Below, one piece after another: positions 57,416-64,000 of a stretch of DNA of 64,000 nt. The notes under the pieces are model-generated. The model worked only from the letters and a program-made list of their open reading frames with translations, was not told the origin of the DNA and ran no database searches. Position 1 is the stretch's first letter; each line of letters starts with the position of its first letter. Position numbers and translations under genes: made by a program. Where the stretch lies: NCBI RefSeq assembly GCF_001957125.1, contig NZ_MPHJ01000001.1:606407-670406 (forward strand), read 5' to 3'. This stretch comes from Shewanella sp. UCD-KL12. Its GTDB lineage: Bacteria > Pseudomonadota > Gammaproteobacteria > Enterobacterales > Shewanellaceae.

Positions 57416-57680
57416 GTTGGAGTTATGCTCGCTGCTGCTTATTTTAATTTGAGATAGGGATGAAATTAACGCTCGTTCTTAAAACAAGTTATTACACTTT
57501 TATAAAAAATAGTGATTAAACTTGTTATCAAAGCTGATGCAACAGAATAGCAGGCTATGGGGTGAGGGGAAAGGCGAGGGGCCGTATAGGCTAAGAAAAG
57601 TGACGGTTTATTCGCTCTTACATTGAGCGCTATGAGCGATAATTTTGCTATGGCTAGTTTTCATTTTAGCTCGTTTCGTT

Positions 57681-58082
57681 TTAGTTGTTTTTCGTTTTAG
57701 CCAGCTTGGCAGAATCTCGCAGCCTTTTCTTCTCTGCCATATTGTTAAATGAGCTGGGCAGTACATCGACGCCGACTATCTTGCCAAGCTTAACAACTAA
57801 GGGAATAGTGATGGGCGCAAAAGGTAAAACGGCAAACACACCTAGGCCTAAGCCTTTGAGTAGATCGGCAAATTGCTTGTTGGCTTCTTTAAGATCTTCT
57901 CTACTCGCCTGCTTTTTGGTGTAACGCTTATAGGTGACCAACATATCTTTGGTCTCCTTCTTCTCTTGGGCTAATGCCTCTTTCAAGATCAGCATGTCGC
58001 GTTTTAAACGCATCGAAAAGCGCTTTCTTCCAATACGAAAAACGCGTATCGGTGCTTTATGTGTATGGTGGTAAATTTTCAT
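57681..58082 (-). CDS. LETM1-like protein
   Basis: About 133 residues. An N-terminal basic region (RIGRKRFSMRLKR) and a helix are followed by QFADLLKGLGLGVFAVLPF, APITIPLVVKLGKIVG and DVLPSSF, the core of the LETM1 ribosome-binding-like domain known from mitochondria, including the single hydrophobic helix and the LPSSF end. Bacterial function is not established. ATG 58082 is chosen; the frame runs to TTG 58169 and would add CDKC, and no good SD decides. Divergent from the GntR gene. Confidence 0.7.
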   Translation of the reverse strand: MKIYHHTHKAPIRVFRIGRKRFSMRLKRDMLILKEALAQEKKETKDMLVTYKRYTKKQASREDLKEANKQFADLLKGLGLGVFAVLPFAPITIPLVVKLGKIVGVDVLPSSFNNMAEKKRLRDSAKLAKTKNN

Positions 58083-58239
58083 GGCGCGGATTGTCTCATA
58101 GCCGTCCTTAGGGAGATAGGGGCGATACTGTTTTTGTTGCAAGCATTTGTCACAAGTTTTCCCAAACAATCACTTCTGCTTAACGATAGCCTAAAAAGTT
58201 AATAGCGTGTGTTTAATGTAAAGCTAGCTCTACAACTAT

Positions 58240-58251
58240 TTTGTCGACAAT
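58240..58251. promoter_or_regulatory. Propionate-regulator operator, site 1
   Basis: TTTGTCGACAAT, a near-perfect palindrome centred on GTCGAC, 52 bases (about five helical turns) from site 2. Lies between the LETM1-like gene and the GntR gene. Confidence 0.65.
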
Positions 58252-58291
58252 CTGTCGGTTTTAGTTTGACCAAGACAATTTATATGGCTAT

Positions 58292-58303
58292 ATTGTCGAC
58301 AAT
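58292..58303. promoter_or_regulatory. Propionate-regulator operator, site 2
   Basis: ATTGTCGACAAT, a perfect 12-bp palindrome 29 bases before the GntR start. Good candidate for autorepression of the regulator-prp operon. Confidence 0.72.
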
Positions 58304-58332
58304 CGAATAAAAAAGAAGCACTAATTAAAGGT

Positions 58333-58998
58333 ATGACATTTTTTAGCGAACAGCCAGTCACTGCGGCAGATAAGACCTTTATTCAATTACGAAAAGATAT
58401 CGTTGAAGGTCAGATCCCGTCAGGCAGTAAGTTAAGTGAGACTGATTTGTCGACAAAATATGCCGTGAGCCGCGCTATCGTACGAGAAGCAATCAATCGC
58501 CTTGAGTCGTGCCATATTGTTGAGCGTAAAGCCAATGTGGGAGCCCGAGTCGTCTCTCTGACAAATGAAGGGTTAATTGAGCTTTATCAAGTTCGCGAAT
58601 CGTTAGAGGGGATGGCGGCTAGGTTAGCCGCTAAAAATATGACAACTGCCGAGATTGATGACCTCAACGCGCTACTTAGCGCCCATTTCGATGAGGTTAA
58701 AAGCGGCGAGTCTTACTATCAAGAAGCTGGAGATGTCGACTTTCATTATCGCATCATCTTAGGCAGTAAAAATAAACACCTTATCTCTATGCTCATCAAT
58801 GGCATCTATCACTTAGTTCGCATGTATCGGGTACAGCTCGGCATGGCAGGCCCTAGAGTCACCACAGCGTTTGATGAGCATAAACATATCGTACAAGCCA
58901 TATCTAATCGTGATGAGGAGCTCGCAGAAATATTGATGCGACGCCACATCATGTACTCAAAAAATAACGTAGAGAAAAATTTAGCCGAAAGCCGTTAA
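58333..58998 (+). CDS. GntR/FCD-family regulator of propionate catabolism
   Basis: 221-residue repressor-type regulator. The GntR winged helix reads LRKDIVEGQIPSGSKLSE then DLSTKYAVSRAIVREAINRL. The C-terminal FCD ligand domain has the metal-ligand pattern D..FH and H...A/H (DVDFHYRIILGS; DEHKHIVQAI). It is the first gene before prpB, 59 bases apart, and takes the role of PrpR here. Three GTCGAC palindromes lie around its start, one within the gene, suggesting autoregulation by a (methyl)citrate-type ligand (inference). Confidence 0.9.
   Translation: MTFFSEQPVTAADKTFIQLRKDIVEGQIPSGSKLSETDLSTKYAVSRAIVREAINRLESCHIVERKANVGARVVSLTNEGLIELYQVRESLEGMAARLAAKNMTTAEIDDLNALLSAHFDEVKSGESYYQEAGDVDFHYRIILGSKNKHLISMLINGIYHLVRMYRVQLGMAGPRVTTAFDEHKHIVQAISNRDEELAEILMRRHIMYSKNNVEKNLAESR
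58446..58457. promoter_or_regulatory. Propionate-regulator operator-like site inside the gene
   Basis: TTTGTCGACAAA, a perfect palindrome of the same core, inside the coding region of the GntR gene about 114 bases after its start. It could be a downstream operator for loop repression or a chance match. Confidence 0.5.
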
Positions 58999-59057
58999 TT
59001 AGACGGTCAACGGGTTTTATCGCATTTGATATTCAACATGAATAAAGAGAGGGAATG

Positions 59058-59936
59058 ATGAGCGCAGGTAAGAAGTTTCGTCAGGCATTAGCCGATAACC
59101 AGCCACTACAGATAGTAGGCACGATTAACGCGTACAGTGCCATGATGGCCAAGCAGATTGGTCACCAGGCTATCTACCTGTCGGGTGGTGGTGTGGCAAA
59201 TGCTTCATACGGTTTACCAGATTTGGGCATGACGTCACTCAATGATGTGATTGTGGATGTGCAGCGCATCACCTCAGCGTGCGATCTACCTTTAATGGTG
59301 GATATTGATACGGGTTGGGGCGGGGCATTTAATATTGCCAAAACCATACGTGATATGGAAAAGGCCGGTGCTGCTGCGGTACATATGGAAGATCAAGTGG
59401 CGCAAAAGCGCTGTGGTCATCGCCCGAATAAAGAGATTGTTTCAACTGAAGAGATGGTTGACCGCATTAAAGCTGCAGTTGATGCCCGCACCGATCCAGA
59501 CTTCTTTATCATGGCGCGCACGGACTCTTTTGCACAAGAAGGCCTCGACGCTGCAATTGAACGTGCTAAAGCTTATGTGGCTGCTGGCGCTGATGGCATA
59601 TTCGCCGAAGCGGTAAAAACTGAGGAGCATTACCGTGCATTCTCACAAGCCCTTGATGTGCCAATTTTGGCCAATATTACTGAGTTTGGTCAGACTGAAT
59701 TGTGGAATAAAGAGCAACTTGGGCAGTGGGGCTGCGCTATGGTGCTTTACCCATTATCGGCATTTCGCGCCATGAACAAGGCGGCAGAGATGGTCTACCA
59801 AACGATCCTTAGTGATGGCGATCAAAAAGCGGTCACCGATAAAATGCAGACCCGTATGGAGCTGTATGATTACTTAGGTTATCACGATTATGAGCAGCAG
59901 CTTGATAGACTCTTTAGCGAAGGCAAGAACAAGTAA
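59058..59936 (+). CDS. prpB: 2-methylisocitrate lyase
   Basis: Cleaves 2-methylisocitrate to pyruvate and succinate, ending the methylcitrate cycle. 292-residue ICL/PEPM-family barrel: [26 protein letters not shown] for Mg2+ binding, and [17 protein letters not shown] with the catalytic Cys in KRCGH. ATG 59058 is preferred over 59055 because of spacing to GAGGG at 59049. It follows the regulator in the same direction. The 213-base gap to prpC has only a weak CCGGC inverted repeat (about 59987-60019). Confidence 0.96.
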   Translation: MSAGKKFRQALADNQPLQIVGTINAYSAMMAKQIGHQAIYLSGGGVANASYGLPDLGMTSLNDVIVDVQRITSACDLPLMVDIDTGWGGAFNIAKTIRDMEKAGAAAVHMEDQVAQKRCGHRPNKEIVSTEEMVDRIKAAVDARTDPDFFIMARTDSFAQEGLDAAIERAKAYVAAGADGIFAEAVKTEEHYRAFSQALDVPILANITEFGQTELWNKEQLGQWGCAMVLYPLSAFRAMNKAAEMVYQTILSDGDQKAVTDKMQTRMELYDYLGYHDYEQQLDRLFSEGKNK

Positions 59937-60149
59937 TCGTTGAATAATACTGTAAATATTACAGCTTAAGTTAGCAAGATAGCAGTCCGGCGAGTGTGAA
60001 CACTTTAACTGCTTGCCGGCAAGTTAAGCGTCATAAAACCTTACAAAAAGCATGATAAAAATAGATGACCCGTTATCAAAACTCTGTGAAGGAATACAGA
60101 GGCGAGTGCGCAGAGACGAGGTCACAATAAACAAATTGAGGAGAGAGCA

Positions 60150-61274
60150 ATGGTTGATAAGAAATTAAGTGGTGCAGGTTTACGTGGTCAAAGCGCAGGT
60201 GAAACAAGCCTTTGTACTGTAGGCAAGTCGGGCAGTGGTTTAACTTACTGTGGTTACGATGTGTCAGACTTGGCCGATAATGCCACATTTGAAGAGGTGG
60301 CTTACCTCCTGTTTAATGGCGAGCTGCCAACAGTGGATCAGCTGGCCACCTACAAGGCTGAGCTTAATACCATGCGCGATCTCCCTCAGGCATTAAAAGA
60401 GGTGTTGCAGCGTATTCCGCAAGATGCTCATCCTATGGATGTGATGCGCACAGGCTGCTCATTTTTAGGTAATCTTGAGCCAGAGAATGACTTCACTGAA
60501 CAAAACCGAGCCGCTAACCGTTTGCTGGCCGCGTTTCCTGCCATCATGTGTTACTGGTACAAGTTCTCTCACGAAGGCGTCGAGATAGATTGTATTACCG
60601 ATGAAGACTCGATTGGCGGACATTTTCTGCACTTGCTAAATGGCAGCACACCGTCAGAGCAGCATCGCCGCGTGATGGATGTGTCGCTCATTCTTTATGC
60701 TGAGCATGAGTTTAACGCCTCGACCTTTACCGCACGGGTTTGTGCATCAACCTTATCGGATATGTTCTCTTGCATAACAGGGGCTATCGGTACCTTGCGC
60801 GGGCCACTACATGGCGGTGCTAACGAAGCTGCTATGGATATGATCCAGAAATTTAGTTCACCTGCTGATGCTAAAGCTCAGATGGCAGGTATGCTTGAGC
60901 GCAAAGAGAAGATCATGGGCTTTGGTCATGCGATTTACCGCACTTCAGATCCCCGTAATGTGATCATTAAAGCCTGGTCTGAGAAGCTCGCTCAAGAGCA
61001 TGGTGATACTAGCCTTTATGATATCTCAGTCGCTTGTGAAGAGTTTATGTGGGACAGCAAGAAGCTGTTTTGTAACGCGGATTTCTTCCACGCTTCGGCT
61101 TACCATTTCATGGGCATTCCGACTAAGTTATTTACCCCAATCTTTGTCTGTTCACGCCTAACAGGCTGGGCAGCCCATGTGATGGAGCAGCGCTCTAATA
61201 ATCGTATTATCCGCCCAAGCGCCGATTATACCGGTAGTGAGCCACGTAAAGTGACCCCAATCGCAACAAGATAA
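60150..61274 (+). CDS. prpC: 2-methylcitrate synthase
   Basis: Condenses propionyl-CoA with oxaloacetate to 2-methylcitrate. 374 residues, the short type of citrate synthase. Active-site blocks are AEHEFNASTFTARV, GPLHGGANEAAMDM and GFGHAIYRTSDPR, with the catalytic Asp/His set, and FVCSRLTGWAAHVMEQ. GGAGAG precedes the ATG. It links propionyl-CoA from valine and isoleucine degradation (38-46 kb) to central metabolism. Confidence 0.96.
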   Translation: MVDKKLSGAGLRGQSAGETSLCTVGKSGSGLTYCGYDVSDLADNATFEEVAYLLFNGELPTVDQLATYKAELNTMRDLPQALKEVLQRIPQDAHPMDVMRTGCSFLGNLEPENDFTEQNRAANRLLAAFPAIMCYWYKFSHEGVEIDCITDEDSIGGHFLHLLNGSTPSEQHRRVMDVSLILYAEHEFNASTFTARVCASTLSDMFSCITGAIGTLRGPLHGGANEAAMDMIQKFSSPADAKAQMAGMLERKEKIMGFGHAIYRTSDPRNVIIKAWSEKLAQEHGDTSLYDISVACEEFMWDSKKLFCNADFFHASAYHFMGIPTKLFTPIFVCSRLTGWAAHVMEQRSNNRIIRPSADYTGSEPRKVTPIATR

Positions 61275-61286
61275 ACATCGGCAACT

Positions 61287-61309
61287 AAGGCCCTAATCGC
61301 TAGGGCCTT
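61287..61309 (+). other. Intra-operon hairpin between prpC and acnD
   Basis: AAGGCCCTA/TAGGGCCTT stem with a 5-base loop and no T-run, in a 74-base gap. It may tune expression of acnD relative to prpC or be a weak terminator. Confidence 0.6.
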
Positions 61310-61348
61310 CACCCCTCTCTTTATCTTGCGCAAACTGAGTAAATAACC

Positions 61349-63946
61349 ATGAACACCCAATTTCGTAAACCGCTTCCTGGCAGCACGCTCGACTTTTTCG
61401 ATACCCAAGCCGCTGTCGATGCTATCTCTCCAGGCGCTTTTAGTAAGCTGCCATATTGCTCTCGTGTCTATGCCGAGAACCTAGTGCGCCGCTGTAACCC
61501 TGAGACACTAAATGACTGTTTAAGTCAGATCATTGAACGTAAACGCGATCTTGATTTTCCTTGGTACCCTGCGCGCGTAGTGTGCCATGACATTCTTGGC
61601 CAAACGGCCCTGGTTGACCTTGCGGGTCTGCGTGATGCCATTGCCGAAAAAGGCGGCGACCCGTCTAAAGTGAACCCTGTTGTGCCGACGCAGCTGATTG
61701 TCGATCACTCGCTTGCAGTGGAGCATGCAGGTTTTGAGAAAGATGCTTTCGAGAAAAACCGCGCCATTGAAGATAGACGAAATGATGACAGGTTCCATTT
61801 TATCAACTGGACAAAAACCGCATTTGAAAATATCGATGTGATCCAGCCGGGTAACGGCATCATGCACCAGATAAATTTGGAGAAGATGTCACCTGTTGTG
61901 CAGTCTCGAGACGGGGTAGCTTTTCCTGATACCTTAGTGGGTACTGACAGCCACACGCCTCATGTTGATGCACTTGGGGTGATAGCTATCGGCGTGGGAG
62001 GGCTTGAAGCTGAAAGCGTGATGCTTGGTCGTCCGTCATATATGCGTTTACCGGATATTATCGGTGTTGAGCTGGTGGGCAAGCGTCAGAGTGGTATAAC
62101 CGCCACCGATATCGTGCTGGCCATCACTGAGTTTTTACGTGGTGAGAAAGTGGTCTCAAGCTACTTAGAGTTCTTCGGCGAGGGAGCAAATGAGCTCACC
62201 CTTGGCGATCGCGCTACCATCTCAAATATGACGCCAGAATTTGGCGCCACAGCAGCTATGTTCTATATCGATGATAAGACCATAGACTACCTTAAGCTGA
62301 CTGGTCGCGACGATACTCAGGTGAAGCTAGTAGAGACCTATGCTAAGCAAGCGGGTTTATGGGCGGATACCTTAACCGAGGTTGAGTATGAGCGCGTGCT
62401 GCGCTTCGACCTTTCATCGGTTGGCCGCAACATTGCTGGGCCTTCAAATCCCCATAAGCGGGTGGCCACTAATGCACTGGCCGAAGCTGGGATCACTGGC
62501 GAAGTTGAGCAGCATGAAACGTTAATGCCAGATGGCGCCTGTATTATTGCCGCGATTACCAGTTGTACCAATACCTCAAACCCACGTAATGTGATTGCAG
62601 CGGGCCTTATTGCCCGTAATGCAAATGCCAAAGGGTTAACGCGTAAGCCTTGGGTGAAAACCTCTCTAGCACCTGGCTCTAAGGCGGTGCAGCTCTATCT
62701 TGAAGATGCCAAACTGCTGCCAGAACTTGAGCAGTTAGGTTTTGGTATTGTGGGCTTTGCCTGTACGACTTGTAACGGCATGAGCGGCGCACTGGACCCA
62801 GTTATTCAGCAAGAGGTGATTGACAGAGACTTGTACACCACCGCAGTACTTTCGGGCAACCGTAATTTCGATGGTCGTATTCACCCTTACGCCAAGCAAG
62901 CTTTCTTAGCCTCGCCGCCTTTAGTTGTGGCTTATGCCATTGCCGGTACGATCCGTTTTGATATCGAAAACGGTGTTTTAGGTCAAGATCTTCAAGGCAA
63001 TGATGTCACCCTTAAAGATATCTGGCCATCGGATGAAGAGATTGATGCTGTGATTGCTCAAAGCGTTAAGCCTGAGCAGTTCCGCAAAGTGTATGAGCCT
63101 ATGTTCGATCTGAAAGTCGACTATGGCAACAAAGCGGCAATCGATCCGCAATATGCGTGGCGTCCACAAAGTACCTATATCCGTCGCCCTCCCTATTGGG
63201 AAGGTGCACTTGCCGGTGAGCGCTCCATGAAGGGCATGCGTCCGCTAGCAGTGCTGGGCGATAACATCACTACAGATCACCTGTCGCCATCAAACGCGAT
63301 TATGCTCGACAGTGCCGCTGGAGCGTATCTTGATAAGATGGGCTTACCTGAGGTGGACTTTAACTCCTATGCGACTCACAGGGGCGATCACTTAACGGCT
63401 CAACGTGCGACGTTTGCAAACCCTAAGCTATTTAATGAGATGGTTAAGGAAAATGGCGCGGTTAAGCAGGGCTCATTAGCCCGCCTTGAGCCTGAAGGGA
63501 CGGTAGGACGCATGTGGGAAACCATTGAGACCTATATGGAGCGCAAACAGCCGCTGATCATCATCGCAGGCGCTGATTACGGTCAGGGCTCATCACGAGA
63601 CTGGGCGGCAAAAGGCGTACGTCTTGCTGGGGTTGAGGTCATCGTAGCCGAAGGGTTTGAGCGAATTCATCGCACCAACCTTGTTGGCATGGGGGTGCTG
63701 CCACTTGAGTTTACCGCTGGCGAAACCCGACATACCTATGACATCGATGGTACAGAAACCTATGATGTTATCGGCGATTGCGCGCCGGGCGCAGCCCTGA
63801 GCTTAGTCATTACCCGTAAAAATGGCGAGCAAGTCACTGTGCCGGTGAAGTGTCGATTAGATACCGCCGAAGAGGTTTCTATCTATGAAGCGGGCGGCAT
63901 TTTACAGCGCTTTGCTCAGGACTTTTTAGAAAAAGGCGGTGAGTGA
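61349..63946 (+). CDS. acnD: Fe/S-dependent 2-methylisocitrate dehydratase
   Basis: Aconitase-like enzyme that, with PrpF, dehydrates 2-methylcitrate to 2-methyl-cis-aconitate. 865 residues. The [4Fe-4S] cysteines are in AAITSCTNTSNP and GFACTTCNGMSG. The C-terminal swivel domain has GADYGQGSSRDWAAKG. LGDNITTDHLSPSN is also conserved. The N terminus RKPLPGSTLDFFD is typical of AcnD. The ribosome binding site before ATG 61349 is weak. Its TGA overlaps the prpF start. Confidence 0.95.
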   Translation: MNTQFRKPLPGSTLDFFDTQAAVDAISPGAFSKLPYCSRVYAENLVRRCNPETLNDCLSQIIERKRDLDFPWYPARVVCHDILGQTALVDLAGLRDAIAEKGGDPSKVNPVVPTQLIVDHSLAVEHAGFEKDAFEKNRAIEDRRNDDRFHFINWTKTAFENIDVIQPGNGIMHQINLEKMSPVVQSRDGVAFPDTLVGTDSHTPHVDALGVIAIGVGGLEAESVMLGRPSYMRLPDIIGVELVGKRQSGITATDIVLAITEFLRGEKVVSSYLEFFGEGANELTLGDRATISNMTPEFGATAAMFYIDDKTIDYLKLTGRDDTQVKLVETYAKQAGLWADTLTEVEYERVLRFDLSSVGRNIAGPSNPHKRVATNALAEAGITGEVEQHETLMPDGACIIAAITSCTNTSNPRNVIAAGLIARNANAKGLTRKPWVKTSLAPGSKAVQLYLEDAKLLPELEQLGFGIVGFACTTCNGMSGALDPVIQQEVIDRDLYTTAVLSGNRNFDGRIHPYAKQAFLASPPLVVAYAIAGTIRFDIENGVLGQDLQGNDVTLKDIWPSDEEIDAVIAQSVKPEQFRKVYEPMFDLKVDYGNKAAIDPQYAWRPQSTYIRRPPYWEGALAGERSMKGMRPLAVLGDNITTDHLSPSNAIMLDSAAGAYLDKMGLPEVDFNSYATHRGDHLTAQRATFANPKLFNEMVKENGAVKQGSLARLEPEGTVGRMWETIETYMERKQPLIIIAGADYGQGSSRDWAAKGVRLAGVEVIVAEGFERIHRTNLVGMGVLPLEFTAGETRHTYDIDGTETYDVIGDCAPGAALSLVITRKNGEQVTVPVKCRLDTAEEVSIYEAGGILQRFAQDFLEKGGE

Positions 63947-64000
63947 TGGCTATTCAGTCAAGCTTTGCGCCGCAGATAAAAGTACCTGCAACCTATATGC
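63946..64000 (+). CDS. prpF: PrpF, 5' end only
   Basis: The frame opens at ATG 63946, overlapping the acnD TGA by one base, and runs off the window after 18 codons (MAIQSSFAPQIKVPATYM). Position after acnD and the KVPATYM start match PrpF, the aconitate isomerase that works with AcnD. Called mainly on context. Confidence 0.8.
   Translation, partial: MAIQSSFAPQIKVPATYM

Overview
The window looks like a chromosomal segment of a marine gammaproteobacterium, most probably Shewanella. The reasons are the gene neighbourhoods: a liuR-liuABCDE cluster with CoA-transferase subunits beside a PrpE-type synthetase and gnd; metA followed by a valine/isoleucine operon; a GntR regulator-prpB-prpC-acnD-prpF operon; ompW; a MshA-like pilin. 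All of these fit Shewanella genome organisation as I remember it; no search was run. I saw no rRNA, tRNA, CRISPR array, transposase or phage gene.

Layout. 1-6.1 kb: end of a NhaC-family antiporter, thymidine kinase, a TlpA-like thioredoxin, a type IV pilin-like protein and a large lipoprotein of alternating Ig-like repeats. 6.2-15.2 kb (minus strand): leucine/isovalerate degradation (liuR, liuA, liuB, liuC, liuD, liuE, two CoA-transferase subunits). 15.5-19.6 kb: PrpE-like acyl-CoA synthetase, a 266-bp MITE-like element, gnd. 19.7-28.5 kb: RluA-family pseudouridine synthase with a long N-terminal part, GST, U32 protein, GNAT, a leucine-rich-repeat protein kinase, a small membrane protein, menA. 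28.8-37.9 kb: SDR, tesB and a YbaY-like lipoprotein, a six-hairpin glycosidase-like lipoprotein, a nucleotidyltransferase-like protein, ompW with a perfect FNR-type box, SDR, a second YbaY-like lipoprotein, metA. 38.3-46.1 kb: valine/isoleucine degradation (thiolase, mmsA, acyl-CoA dehydrogenase, hydratase, 3-hydroxyisobutyryl-CoA hydrolase, mmsB, SDR). 46.4-58.1 kb: second, inverted MITE copy, small membrane protein, S9 peptidase, cueR/copA with a classic CueR promoter, a decayed copA 3' duplicate, a secreted protein, the ABC-F protein YbiT, a putative beta-barrel protein, an M17 aminopeptidase, a LETM1-like protein. 58.3-64 kb: the methylcitrate operon, running off the end in prpF.

How the genes work together. 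The three degradative blocks form one scheme. The liu block takes isovaleryl-CoA to acetoacetate and acetyl-CoA. The 38-46 kb block takes isobutyryl-CoA and 2-methylbutyryl-CoA to propionyl-CoA and acetyl-CoA. The prp block burns propionyl-CoA through methylcitrate to pyruvate and succinate. Matching 16-bp dyads before liuR and before the thiolase suggest shared LiuR control. A repeated 12-bp palindrome before and inside the GntR gene suggests autoregulated propionate control.

The less ordinary items are the two inverted MITE-like copies, the copA remnant, the 190-residue supra-repeat lipoprotein paired with a pilin, the LRR-kinase and the LETM1-like protein. I found no clear evidence of a wholly new multi-gene system.
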